Positions 25,831 to 34,431 of a stretch of 45,091 bases of DNA are shown here, piece after piece (position 1 is the first letter of the stretch; each line of letters starts with the position of its first letter). Source of the DNA: UBA10133 sp964528565. GTDB taxonomy: Bacteria; Patescibacteriota; Microgenomatia; UBA1400; MFAQ01. Both the position numbers and the translations under genes were made by a program. The stretch spans positions 1 to 45,091 of the forward strand of contig CAZGSP010000007.1 in assembly GCA_964528565.1 (NCBI GenBank). The letters run 5' to 3'. The notes under the pieces are model-generated. The model was not told the DNA's origin, searched no databases, and saw only the letters and a program-made list of their open reading frames with translations.

Positions 25831-26555
25831 AGATCTCAGCCGTTGTCTTATCCAAAAGGTGGGAGCCAAACCCGCTCTTGTTGGACTCTCTTTCCTTCGC
25901 GGATGAAATCATTATCGTGGTCGATTCCCATTCTTCACCACCCAAATCTACCCGTAAAAAAATCAAGCTGTTCTGTCGTGAACTGAAAAACGATTTTTCC
26001 GCCCAAAGAAACTTCGCTCTCCAAAAAGCCAAGTCGGACTGGGTACTTTTTGTCGATGACGACGAATATGTCGGAACCGAGCTGGCCCGTGAGATACAGG
26101 AGGCACCGGACGAAAGCAAAATATCCGGATACCTGATCCGTCGTCGTGACCTCGTTTTTCACCAACCGCTTCTTCACGGAGAAACCGGAAAAACTAAAAT
26201 CTTAAGACTTGGCCGGCGCACCGCCGGAGAATTTGTCAGACCGGTTCATGAGCGCTGGACTATTTCGGGTAGGGTAGGGGAGCTCAGATCCCCGCTTTAC
26301 CATATCAAAGACGACTTTGTGTCTCAGTTTATCTCCCGTATGGACCGCTACGCCGGCATAGACTCAAAAATTCTTACCCTCGAAGGAAAGCCGTTTTCTT
26401 GGTTCCGTTTACTGGTTTACCCTCCGGCCAAATTTAAATTAAATTATCTATTTAGAGCCGGTTTTCTGGACGGAACGGCCGGCTTATTTTTGGCCTATTT
26501 AATGTCCGTCCAATCATTAACCGCCCGCGTCTTTCAATGGGAAAACAAAAATTAA
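25827..26555 (+). CDS. Glycosyltransferase family 2 (WaaE-like)
   Basis: A 242-aa GT2 enzyme: FADEIIIVVDSHSS, a QRNFALQKAKSDWVLFVDDDE metal-binding motif and VHERW downstream, the layout of WaaE/KdtX-type transferases. It overlaps the acyltransferase by 4 bases (ATGA) and the next gene by 19. Confidence 0.88.
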   Translation: MKISAVVLSKRWEPNPLLLDSLSFADEIIIVVDSHSSPPKSTRKKIKLFCRELKNDFSAQRNFALQKAKSDWVLFVDDDEYVGTELAREIQEAPDESKISGYLIRRRDLVFHQPLLHGETGKTKILRLGRRTAGEFVRPVHERWTISGRVGELRSPLYHIKDDFVSQFISRMDRYAGIDSKILTLEGKPFSWFRLLVYPPAKFKLNYLFRAGFLDGTAGLFLAYLMSVQSLTARVFQWENKN

Positions 26556-27868
26556 TTCTCTACCTGGTCCTTTTTCCGATCGTGGCTCTGGCATTCCTTA
26601 ATCTTCTCTTGGTTTTCACCCCGGAAATGGGTTTTGATGCCCTTTGGTATCACCTGACACTGCCCAAACTTTGGTTACTAAAGCATCGGTGGTACTTCCC
26701 CGGAGGTCTGCTCTATTACTCCGCCATGCCGCGTCTCGCAGAAACCATCTTCATCCCCCTGATCCAATTGTTTGGCACGGCCGGCCCCAAAATGGTTCAG
26801 TATTCTGCCGGCGTGGGCACCGGTATTTATATTTGGAAGATCCTTTCCAAATTCAAACTCTCCTCTGTTCTCAAAGGTGTCGGTGTCTCTCTTTTTTACT
26901 GTACCTGGCTCGTTGGCTGGCAGTCGGGGAGCGCTTATATCGACTTGATCAGAACTTTTTTGGAAGTAGGAGCTCTCTACTATCTTCTATCTGGTTCGTG
27001 GAAAAGGGGAGGGGTTTTTCTGGGTCTTGCTATCGGCACCAAGTGGTTTGCTTTGGGATCTTTAGCGATTTACGCCGCGATCTTTGGACCGCAGATCATT
27101 TTTCCGGCCTTATTGATTTCGTTACCTTGGTTTGTGATCGCTTTTTACTTCACCGGGAACCCGATCTATCCCATTTTTAGCGGGATCATGGAAAACTCTT
27201 TTGCCGGTTTGGGCGACTCACTGAAACATATTCTATTGGCACCTTATTACCTGACGAGACCCTTTGATGACTTTATTTCTCCTCTGGCCGGAGTCCTCCT
27301 CGTGATTTCCCTATTTTCCTTGAGATCAAAAGACAGACTTCTTCGCCGGATCGCTTTGGTGGGAATACTGGGCACTTTTCTCACCATGATCATCGATCCT
27401 CCCTCCAGCCGCTACTTCCTTCCTTACCTACCTGCCCTGGCCATCTCCTCGGTCGTTTTTCTCAACACACTCCGTTATTCGTGGATAAAGAAGGTCTTAA
27501 TTGTTGCCGCCATACTGTCGGGTTTTTTTGTTCTGTCTCTAAGACTGATCGCCACCGCCAAATACCTTCCGGTTCTCACCGGTAAGATGGACTGCCTGAC
27601 TTTCTTGATGATTTACTCGGACCGGTTACCCGGAACTTTCTTGGATACCGACGATTTTGTGGCCGGTCTCCCCGCAGGCAGTAAGATAATGGTGGACAAA
27701 CTGCATAATTTATATTACTTCCCGAGAGATTTCGATCATACTTCTTGGGTACCCAATCTATCCGGCTATGATTATCTGGTTACGGTAGGGGAGAGCACCC
27801 AAAATGTTCGGGGAAAGCTCATCAATGAAAATGAATTAGGCATACAAGTATTCAAACTGGACAAATGA
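26537..27868 (+). CDS. Membrane glycosyltransferase (GT39/ArnT-like)
   Basis: A 443-aa protein with about ten hydrophobic helices and a short soluble C-terminus. The early periplasmic loop MGFDALWYHLTLPKLW is where GT-C enzymes using polyprenyl-phosphate sugars carry their catalytic acid. The exact donor is unknown. It belongs to the overlapping glycan run. Confidence 0.75.
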   Translation: MGKQKLILYLVLFPIVALAFLNLLLVFTPEMGFDALWYHLTLPKLWLLKHRWYFPGGLLYYSAMPRLAETIFIPLIQLFGTAGPKMVQYSAGVGTGIYIWKILSKFKLSSVLKGVGVSLFYCTWLVGWQSGSAYIDLIRTFLEVGALYYLLSGSWKRGGVFLGLAIGTKWFALGSLAIYAAIFGPQIIFPALLISLPWFVIAFYFTGNPIYPIFSGIMENSFAGLGDSLKHILLAPYYLTRPFDDFISPLAGVLLVISLFSLRSKDRLLRRIALVGILGTFLTMIIDPPSSRYFLPYLPALAISSVVFLNTLRYSWIKKVLIVAAILSGFFVLSLRLIATAKYLPVLTGKMDCLTFLMIYSDRLPGTFLDTDDFVAGLPAGSKIMVDKLHNLYYFPRDFDHTSWVPNLSGYDYLVTVGESTQNVRGKLINENELGIQVFKLDK

Positions 27869-28947
27869 AATATTATTTATTAATTCTCAGCCTCTTTATC
27901 TGGCCCTTTGGCCAGCTTCTGGCTTTTTCGTTTCCCGGTTTTCCATTTACGGTTTATCTTCTGGATATCGTTCTCGGACTTCTGATGGCCTCATTGATCA
28001 TCGACAAGAAGGCCGGAGAAAAGATCATCCGGGACCCGTTATTCAAACCGCTAATGATCTTTAATCTGGTGGCCACCCTTTCCTTGATATTCAATCTAAA
28101 GTCTCTTATAGATGGGGGATCCGGCTTTGCCTTGCTTTATCTTGCCCGGCTACTTATTTACCCCTCGGTCTACTTTGCCGGAAAACTCTATGGCGGGAAA
28201 AAAGTTCTGATACCCGCGATCGTGTCTTTCTCGATATTGTGTGTCCTGGGAATAGTGCAATATCTCATCTTTCCGGATATGCGCTATCTAAAACAAATTG
28301 GTTTTGACGATCATTATTTCCGCCTGATCGGCTCCTTGTACGACCCGAACTTTTCGGGTTCCCTATTGGCCGGAGCCTCTCTTATGTTTATTGCTCTGGG
28401 GAACTGGCTCGTCGCGCTTCCGTTGACGGTCTTGTTGGCCCTAACCTTCTCGCGGGCTTCATACCTTTGCTTTGCCTTGGGAATTGTCTATCTCTTGATC
28501 AAAAACAAAAAATATTGGTTGCTTGGTTTCCTTATCACCCTCATTGGAATAATTTTGATCATCCCCAAACCCTACGGTGAAGGCGTAAACCTTTTCCGCA
28601 CCTTTTCCATTTACTCCCGGTTTGACAGTTGGCAGGCCGGACTCGACCTATTTTTTAAACGGCCTATCTTGGGGTGGGGTTACAACACCCTCCGGGATCT
28701 CACGGGTTCACGCTTTCAGATAGACAACAGCTATATTTTTGTGGCGGCCACCACCGGTCTAATTGGTTTAATTGCTTTCTTCAATTTACTAAAGCAAAGT
28801 TTGATGAGGTTATCACTACCCAACAAAATCTTTATCCTGACTCTTCTGGTACACAGTCTATTCAACAACAGTTTCTTTTATATCTGGATCAACTACTCTT
28901 TTTGGCTGATTCTGTCGTTACCGGTTAGGGAGTATAAAGAAGAGTAA
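27865..28947 (+). CDS. O-antigen ligase / Wzy-like polymerase
   Basis: A 360-aa membrane protein with about ten helices and the ligase motif RPILGWGYNTLRDL followed by DNSYIFVAATTGLIG. Proteins of this family join or polymerise glycan units on the outer face. With a flippase in the same locus this suggests a Wzx/Wzy-type route. The stop lies inside the end of the convergent Ig-like gene (23-bp overlap). Confidence 0.82.
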   Translation: MKYYLLILSLFIWPFGQLLAFSFPGFPFTVYLLDIVLGLLMASLIIDKKAGEKIIRDPLFKPLMIFNLVATLSLIFNLKSLIDGGSGFALLYLARLLIYPSVYFAGKLYGGKKVLIPAIVSFSILCVLGIVQYLIFPDMRYLKQIGFDDHYFRLIGSLYDPNFSGSLLAGASLMFIALGNWLVALPLTVLLALTFSRASYLCFALGIVYLLIKNKKYWLLGFLITLIGIILIIPKPYGEGVNLFRTFSIYSRFDSWQAGLDLFFKRPILGWGYNTLRDLTGSRFQIDNSYIFVAATTGLIGLIAFFNLLKQSLMRLSLPNKIFILTLLVHSLFNNSFFYIWINYSFWLILSLPVREYKEE

Positions 28948-29614
28948 AAATCTTTTCTGCCGAATTGCCGGCGCTGTCGGAAGCGATCACTTTGATCTCG
29001 TTATTTCCGTTTTGCAGCTGGATCCGGTGGACGAAGGCGCCATCTTTGTCAAGGACTACAAATGAAGAATTGATGATTACCTGAGAATCCGGCTTGTTCG
29101 TTTCTCCCTTAATATCGATGATCTGGTTATTTTTTCCGAAAAACTCAGACCCGTCTTTGGGAGAAGAAATGGTGATCTCGATCGGTTTACGATCCAAGTT
29201 TACGATATCCACTTCGGAAATACTGAAGTTCCCCGCTTCATCAGTAGCTCTCACCTGAACCCTATTTGAATCGGCGTCAAGCGTTGCAATTGAGGAAAAA
29301 GATCCGTCCTCCTTTGCCTTGTCGGTTACGGAGATTTTGTCATTTATCAATATATCAAGCGCGGCCAATGGTTCGGTATACCCTTCGACGAGTAAGGAGG
29401 CACTATTTGTTGCGTCCGGGAGAGCGGATAGGGTAGGAGTTTGAGGGGGAATAACATCTTTGTCTACGGTCTGCCTCACAGCTCCCTTTCCGGCAACCAC
29501 ATCGATAAAGAAGGGAATACCCCATTTCATCAAAACGATCACAAATATAACCGAAAGAAGAATGTAATATCGGGATTTATTTCTCTCCCTACTTGTTCGA
29601 TATCTGCCCGCCAT
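28925..29614 (-). CDS. Membrane-anchored protein with Ig-like domains
   Basis: A 229-aa protein. A basic cytoplasmic start (RYRTSRERNKSR) is followed by one membrane helix (about 17-37) and two beta-sandwich repeats of the bacterial Ig-like type. Repeat signatures include VQVRATDEAGNFS and IKVIASDSAGNSA. Probably an extracellular adhesive or structural domain. TAGAAT lies 5 nt upstream of the ATG. Confidence 0.75.
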   Translation of the reverse strand: MAGRYRTSRERNKSRYYILLSVIFVIVLMKWGIPFFIDVVAGKGAVRQTVDKDVIPPQTPTLSALPDATNSASLLVEGYTEPLAALDILINDKISVTDKAKEDGSFSSIATLDADSNRVQVRATDEAGNFSISEVDIVNLDRKPIEITISSPKDGSEFFGKNNQIIDIKGETNKPDSQVIINSSFVVLDKDGAFVHRIQLQNGNNEIKVIASDSAGNSAEKIFTLLYTP

Positions 29615-29675
29615 ACCCTATTCTAATACAACTTACGCAACAATGTGCCCAGCAATAGTTTAAAATATGCTCATC

Positions 29676-29749
29676 GCGGGTATAGTTCACCGGTAGAACG
29701 ATTCCTTCCCAAGGAATAAAAGTGGGTCCGATTCCCATTACCCGCTCCA
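29676..29749 (+). tRNA. tRNA-Gly (anticodon CCC), CCA encoded
   Basis: Acceptor GCGGGTA pairs with TACCCGC, discriminator T, and CCA is encoded at 29747-29749. The D-arm is GTTC/GAAC. The anticodon stem ATTCC/GGAAT has loop TTCCCAA (anticodon CCC). The T-loop reads TCCGATT, with C instead of T at position 55. TAAAAT at 29661-29666 is the likely -10. Confidence 0.93.
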
Positions 29750-29751
29750 AT

Positions 29752-29808
29752 CGGTAGAATCCCCCGCCTTGGCGGGGAGAAGTGGGTCCGATTCCCCTAT
29801 CCCGCTCA
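29752..29808 (+). pseudogene. Truncated tandem copy of tRNA-Gly
   Basis: From CGGTAGAA (29752) to CCCGCTC the sequence repeats the tRNA at an offset of 60-61 bases. It has the end of the D-loop, a replaced anticodon arm (CCCC-GCCTTGGC-GGGG), the same T-arm (AGTGGGTCCGATTCCC at 29781-29796) and a 3' acceptor strand. The 5' acceptor strand is missing, so it cannot fold as a tRNA. Confidence 0.75.
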
Positions 29809-29816
29809 CAAAAAAG

Positions 29817-29841
29817 TCAGACCCTCGTGGGCTGATTTTTT
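29817..29841 (+). terminator. Terminator after the tRNA-Gly copies
   Basis: TCAG-a-CCC pairs with GGG-CTGA around a TCGT loop, followed by six T; an A run precedes it. Confidence 0.8.
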
Positions 29842-29858
29842 GGTAAGTGAGCTGTAGA

Positions 29859-29942
29859 GTCGGACCTGACGGAGCCGCGACGGCGGCGAGGCGCGCTCAG
29901 AGGCAACTCAGCAGAGTTGACCGAAGAGGCCGATTCCCCGCC
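29859..29942 (+). repeat. tRNA-tail element, Gly copy
   Basis: Begins with GTCGGACC, partly inverse to the Gly T-arm, then TGACGGAGCC (29867-29876), identical to the Thr copy. Hairpins GCCG-CGA-CGGC (29874-29884) and CAACTC-AGCA-GAGTTG (29904-29919) follow. It ends with CCGATTCCCC plus GCC, a direct partial copy of the tRNA-Gly T-arm and acceptor end. The outer pairing TCGG/CCGA is weaker than in the other copies. Confidence 0.65.
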
Positions 29943-30026
29943 GAAAAACGCCCCATAATACACTTGCCCAGGCTTTTGGTGGTACAATACGCCCATAGAA
30001 GTCAGCACATTCACAAGGAGGCTAAC

Positions 30027-30512
30027 ATGTCTTGGATTGGTGATGCAAAAAAGAACGCTCAGGCTGAGTTACAAAAAGAGAAAAATGATCGGGAATGTAA
30101 GGAAGCGGCAGATAAACTGGCTGCAGATCTCGAACATGCTCGCAAGATGGAAATTTTTCACCGATACACTGACCAGTCAAGGAGAGAAATCGAAGCCGTG
30201 TTAACCGAAGCACGAAAGCAGGGTTTGAGAATTGAAGGACCCAGGGAGGAATATGTTATTACTACAGATGGTGGTCACAACGCTGACCTACTATATACCT
30301 ACGAAACTATATATTATGGTAGTGAGGGTTGGGGTGATACTCATCGTGTCTATACGTGGGGTTACGTGTGGGTCGTGACTGAACCAAATACATTAGAAAC
30401 ATTTCGGATCACGCTGTACTTAATAAGTGGGAAAAGCGGTCTTGAACTTTCAGTAAAAGATGTTGAAACTGACATCAAAGATTGGCTCAAGGAAATCTAC
30501 AAAAATCAATAA
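30027..30512 (+). CDS. Hypothetical soluble protein
   Basis: A 161-aa protein starting MSWIGDAKK, chosen because AAGGAGG lies at 30014-30020. An upstream in-frame extension to 29847 only translates the tRNA-tail element and is rejected. The N-terminal ~70 residues form a charged helix or coiled coil; the rest is mixed alpha/beta with aromatic patches (TYETIYYGSEGWGDTHRVYTW trimmed from both ends would be the core). No family recognised. Confidence 0.7.
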   Translation: MSWIGDAKKNAQAELQKEKNDRECKEAADKLAADLEHARKMEIFHRYTDQSRREIEAVLTEARKQGLRIEGPREEYVITTDGGHNADLLYTYETIYYGSEGWGDTHRVYTWGYVWVVTEPNTLETFRITLYLISGKSGLELSVKDVETDIKDWLKEIYKNQ

Positions 30513-30517
30513 CCGCC

Positions 30518-30545
30518 AAGGCGCCCTGAAAAGGCGCCTTTTTCA
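30518..30545 (+). terminator. Rho-independent terminator
   Basis: AAGGCGCC (30518-30525) pairs with GGCGCCTT (30533-30540), followed by a T run. Confidence 0.9.
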
Positions 30546-30592
30546 TTTCAACTTTTCAAAGCTCACCATCAAAAATTCCTGTCCAGCTCCGG

Positions 30593-30621
30593 TTGAGTAT
30601 TGGTTCAATGTAAGATAAGAT
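30593..30621 (+). promoter_or_regulatory. Promoter of the exported 196-aa protein gene
   Basis: TTGAGT (30593-30598), 17 bp, TAAGAT (30616-30621), then 10 nt to ATG 30632. Confidence 0.55.
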
Positions 30622-30631
30622 ACTCTCAGAT

Positions 30632-31222
30632 ATGCTCAAAGCGTTGACACTACTGGGTTTGCTGGTGGTAGTGTCATTGGCGCTAATAGGGCAAAGAGGT
30701 AAAAACTCCCCATCAATTACCGGCGAACCTTCTATTCAGAGCTACACGGCCCCCACCCCGGATACTCTGGGCGCCACTACGAATGCCTCGGACTCTTCGG
30801 GTCTGAACATTTATCTTGATGAAAAACAGGGGTTCCGGATCAGATATCCCGGAGATATCTCCATCAAGAAAGAAAGCGACGGCTCGGTGATTTTTACCAA
30901 AGAAGGATTGTCGGTGACTGTTTCGAAAGAGAAGCTTTCCGGTAAGGACACCATAAACACCATCGCGGAACAGAGTGTAAATCTGAAAATGGAAAAGATG
31001 GGAGAAAAGTTTAAGCTGTTGGAATCAATCTCTCCCGTGTCGATCGGCTCTCTTACGGGTATTACCTTCACCGCCGAAGAAAACTCCAGGGAGATCACCT
31101 ACTTTTACGTTCCTCAGAAGCTTGGCTATCTACTCATCACAAACTCCACCGACACCTCCGACTGGGATCTTATCTCCACCTCGGACGACATTATTTATTC
31201 TCTGGAGCTACTCGAGGGGTAA
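30632..31222 (+). CDS. Exported or membrane-anchored hypothetical protein
   Basis: A 196-aa protein with an N-terminal hydrophobic segment (residues 3-19) that may be a signal anchor, then a Ser/Thr/Pro-rich linker. A beta-rich domain starts at LDEKQGFRIRYPG, a fold reminiscent of PsbP-like exported domains. No catalytic motif. It lies directly upstream of the YgjP-like peptidase gene, which has its own -10. Confidence 0.65.
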   Translation: MLKALTLLGLLVVVSLALIGQRGKNSPSITGEPSIQSYTAPTPDTLGATTNASDSSGLNIYLDEKQGFRIRYPGDISIKKESDGSVIFTKEGLSVTVSKEKLSGKDTINTIAEQSVNLKMEKMGEKFKLLESISPVSIGSLTGITFTAEENSREITYFYVPQKLGYLLITNSTDTSDWDLISTSDDIIYSLELLEG

Positions 31223-31244
31223 ACTTTAGTTTACAATAGTCCGC

Positions 31245-31943
31245 GTGCCACCTTTCCAATATAAAGTCATCAGGGTAAGAAGATTATCCGCCGCCACCAA
31301 GATCAGCGTTCATCCGGAAAGGGGAGTGGTGGTTCACGCTCCCTTTTGGCTACCCCTGTCGGCTATTCAAAAATTCGTCGAAGATAAGTCCGAGTGGATC
31401 ACCAAACATTTAAAAAGAGCCACACCGGCCGTGACAAAAAATTACTCCGAAGGCGAAAAACACTTCTATTTCGGCCAAGAATATCCCCTGAAGCTCAACC
31501 CCGCCACCACACAGATCAGGACCTCGACGGAGCTGATCGGAGACTCGATAGTCATCAATATTTATCAAGGCCACGACGGAGAAAAAAAGAGTACCGAGAT
31601 CAAAGAAAGTTTACTGCGCTGGTATCTGGAAACCGGTATCTCCATTATTACCGAAAAAGTGAACTTCTATACCGAAAAAATTGGTGTCGATTACAGCCGT
31701 ATCGATATCAAGAAAGTGTCATCGATCTGGGGAAGCTGTTCACCCGGCAATCGCTTGTGTTTTAACCGGAAATTAATTATGGCCCCTCACGAAGTGGTGG
31801 ATTACGTCGTAATTCATGAAGTGTGTCACTTGGTCCACCGGAATCATAGCAGCCGCTTCTGGGGACTCGTCGCCCGGCTTGATCCCGGGTACAAAGAACA
31901 TCGCCGCTGGTTACGTCGCAATCACTTAATTCTATCCATCTAA
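31245..31943 (+). CDS. YgjP/WLM-like metallopeptidase (M48-related)
   Basis: A 232-aa soluble zinc peptidase-like protein. The HExxH motif is in VIHEVCHLVHRNHSSRFW, with a third ligand from the following His-rich stretch (HRRWLRRNH). This matches the DUF45/YgjP family. Start is GTG 31245, placed by TACAAT (31232-31237), which leaves 7 nt and no room for a ribosome-binding site. The stop abuts the helicase ATG. Confidence 0.85.
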   Translation: MPPFQYKVIRVRRLSAATKISVHPERGVVVHAPFWLPLSAIQKFVEDKSEWITKHLKRATPAVTKNYSEGEKHFYFGQEYPLKLNPATTQIRTSTELIGDSIVINIYQGHDGEKKSTEIKESLLRWYLETGISIITEKVNFYTEKIGVDYSRIDIKKVSSIWGSCSPGNRLCFNRKLIMAPHEVVDYVVIHEVCHLVHRNHSSRFWGLVARLDPGYKEHRRWLRRNHLILSI

Positions 31944-33251
31944 ATGCCCATCGACTTTGACGACAACTTCAAGATCGCCCTATCCGCTATGGAAAACTGC
32001 ACCGAGCATGTTTTTTTGACCGGTAATGCCGGCACAGGGAAGTCCACCCTATTGGATAGTTTTCGTCACCGTTCGCAGAAAAACGTCGCCGTCGTGGCGC
32101 CTACCGGAGTGGCGGCGTTAAATGTCCACGGAGAAACCATCCATTCTTTCTTTGGCTTTCCCCCGAATGTTACTCCGGAAAGGGCCGCTTTGGAAGCCAA
32201 GCATACCAAAAAAGCCAAGCTCTACAAAGCCTTGGACATTCTGATAATCGATGAGATTTCCATGGTCAGAGCCGATCTCCTGGACTCGATAGACTCATTT
32301 TTAAAAACCGTCAGGAAAAAGAAAGTTCCTTTTGGTGGTGTCAGGGTAATCATGGTCGGCGACCTTCACCAATTACCACCTGTAGTCACCAATCAGGAAA
32401 AAGATGCCCTGCAGTCACTTTACGAAACCCCATACTTTTTCTCGTCAAAATCTTTCACCGGTCTATTTGGAGGGCTATATTCTCAGCTAAGGTACATTGA
32501 GCTTCAGACTATTTATCGTCAGTCGGACAAAAAGTTCATCGGCATACTCAACCGGATCAGAAACAATAGCGCGACCGATGAAGATCTCATGGCCATCAAT
32601 AATCAAGTCATTAGCGATGGAGACAGTATCGATAATTACATCATCCTGACGGCCATAAACGAACAAGCCGACAAGATCAATCAAGCGCGTCTTGACGAGA
32701 TCGAGGGTCCCTCTTACTCCTTCCGGGCCACAAGAACGGGGGACTTCCCCACCCAACAAACCCCCGCCGCGGACACGGTGACTCTCAAAACGGGCGCCCG
32801 GGCCATGCTCCTCAATAACGATTCCCAAGACCGGTGGATCAACGGCACGGTGGGGACGCTCTTCAAAGCCGAGTCCAACAGTGTCTATGTCAAACTGGAC
32901 GGTGGAGAAGTGGAAAGAGTCGAGCCGGTTAGCTGGACCTCTTACAAAACCACCTTCAACCCGGAGACCTCTCTTCTGGAAACAAAGGAAGTCGGTGTTT
33001 TCAAACAGATACCCCTAAGACTTGCCTGGGCGATCACCATTCACAAGAGTCAGGGAAAGACTTTTGAGAGGGTGGCGGTAGATCTTGGTCGGGGAGCTTT
33101 CGCCCACGGGCAGACCTATGTCGCCCTCAGTCGTTGTACTTCCATGTCCGGACTCAGGCTGATCCGTCCGCTTACCGGCCAATCGATCATTATGGATAGT
33201 CGGGTCCAGGATTTTCTGACTCAACTCAGGCTCGCGGCTGGGCCACTCTGA
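31944..33251 (+). CDS. PIF1-like helicase
   Basis: A 435-aa superfamily 1B DNA helicase. Walker A is GNAGTGKSTLL (near residue 27), motif II is LDILIIDEISMV, GDLHQLPPV is motif III, and the C-terminal motifs include AWAITIHKSQGKTFERV and YVALSRCTS. It unwinds DNA or RNA-DNA hybrids with 5'-3' polarity in related proteins. It is compact, with no extra C-terminal domain. The last 26 bp overlap the convergent MFS gene. Confidence 0.9.
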   Translation: MPIDFDDNFKIALSAMENCTEHVFLTGNAGTGKSTLLDSFRHRSQKNVAVVAPTGVAALNVHGETIHSFFGFPPNVTPERAALEAKHTKKAKLYKALDILIIDEISMVRADLLDSIDSFLKTVRKKKVPFGGVRVIMVGDLHQLPPVVTNQEKDALQSLYETPYFFSSKSFTGLFGGLYSQLRYIELQTIYRQSDKKFIGILNRIRNNSATDEDLMAINNQVISDGDSIDNYIILTAINEQADKINQARLDEIEGPSYSFRATRTGDFPTQQTPAADTVTLKTGARAMLLNNDSQDRWINGTVGTLFKAESNSVYVKLDGGEVERVEPVSWTSYKTTFNPETSLLETKEVGVFKQIPLRLAWAITIHKSQGKTFERVAVDLGRGAFAHGQTYVALSRCTSMSGLRLIRPLTGQSIIMDSRVQDFLTQLRLAAGPL

Positions 33252-34410
33252 TCCTCTTGGTCAGAACCAGGAATAAGAAAGCGGCCACCAAGGCCATTAC
33301 TCCACCAAAATAAAAAGGCGTTCTAACTCCGGAAAAAGTCCACAGTGCGCCTGCCAAAGTCGAAGCCAAAAATGTACCTACTCCCATCAATGTTTGGTAG
33401 ATGCCGAAAGCCGAAGCCGATATTTCATGGGGGATCAGTTTTGAGATATATGCTTTACTAACCCCATCGGTCAGCGCCATATAGATTCCGTAAATTGGGA
33501 AAAGGATCCAGATCCAAAAAGACGAGTCTATAAATCCAAAAGATAGACAAACCAGCGCAAACATCAAAAACCCGATGAACAATACCTTTCGCGCCCCGAT
33601 CTTGTCGGCGATTATGCCGGCGGGAAGAGACAGTAGAGCATAGACCGAGTTAAAAAGTACATAAGTAAAAACAGTTAGTCCGATAGAAAGCCCCAGATTC
33701 TGAGCCCGGAGGATCATAAAAACATCGGAACTGTTTCCGAGAGAAAAAATAAAACTAATCAAGAGGAAAATTTTGAAGGAGTCATTGGCCTTTGACCATT
33801 CAAACCGCAGTCCTTTAAGCCCCAATGGTAGTTTGGGTTTTTCCTTGACCAAAAAAGTAAATAACAGGACTCCAAAAAGTGCGGGAAAAAAAGCGATCAG
33901 AAACAGGTTTCGGTAGTTCCCGTCCAGCGACTTGAGTATCAATATTGAGATCAGCGGTCCGACGACGGCGCCCAGTGAATCAAGAGTTCGGTGAAATCCA
34001 AAATTTCTGCCCCGGCTAACCTTATCGGAGCTTTCGGTGATCAGCGCGTCCCTGGCCGAAGTCCGGATCCCTTTCCCGGTGCGGTTGACTATTCTTCCAA
34101 ACATGACAATAGGCCAGGAACCGGCAGTGGCCATGATTAGGTGAGAAAAAGTCGCAAAGCTATACCCCCAGATCACGTACGGCTTTCTTTTTTGGGATCT
34201 GTCGGAAAGGACTCCGCTAAAAGCCATCAGAAGTTTAGAAACCGAATCGGCCAACCCCTCAATGAAGCCGACCACCAGAGCCGGAGCACCGAGTACGGAC
34301 ATGAGAAATATGGGGACGATCGGATAAACCATCTCGGAAGCCACATCGTTTAAAAAACTGACCACTCCCAAAATAATGACATTAAACGAAATTCCTTTTT
34401 TCTCCTTCAT
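33226..34410 (-). CDS. Major facilitator superfamily transporter
   Basis: A 394-aa membrane protein with about 12 helices. The loop 2-3 motif appears as GVLSDRSQKRKPYVIWG, and GRIVNRTGKGIRTSARDALI follows. The substrate is unknown; it resembles the drug/metabolite exporter branch. Divergent from the PAP2 gene with 21 bp between the starts. Confidence 0.85.
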   Translation of the reverse strand: MKEKKGISFNVIILGVVSFLNDVASEMVYPIVPIFLMSVLGAPALVVGFIEGLADSVSKLLMAFSGVLSDRSQKRKPYVIWGYSFATFSHLIMATAGSWPIVMFGRIVNRTGKGIRTSARDALITESSDKVSRGRNFGFHRTLDSLGAVVGPLISILILKSLDGNYRNLFLIAFFPALFGVLLFTFLVKEKPKLPLGLKGLRFEWSKANDSFKIFLLISFIFSLGNSSDVFMILRAQNLGLSIGLTVFTYVLFNSVYALLSLPAGIIADKIGARKVLFIGFLMFALVCLSFGFIDSSFWIWILFPIYGIYMALTDGVSKAYISKLIPHEISASAFGIYQTLMGVGTFLASTLAGALWTFSGVRTPFYFGGVMALVAAFLFLVLTKRIRVAQPRA

Positions 34411-34417
34411 ACTTTAT

Positions 34418-34424
34418 GATAATA
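34418..34424. promoter_or_regulatory. Overlapping divergent -10 boxes (MFS and PAP2 genes)
   Basis: GATAAT on the plus strand (34418-34423) is 8 nt before ATG 34432. TATTAT on the minus strand (34424-34419) is 8 nt before ATG 34410. The two boxes occupy the same bases. Confidence 0.45.
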
Positions 34425-34431
34425 CCATCTC

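Noticed and set aside
29847..30026. N-terminal extension of the 161-aa protein
   Set aside because: It translates the tRNA-tail element; a strong AAGGAGG precedes ATG 30027.
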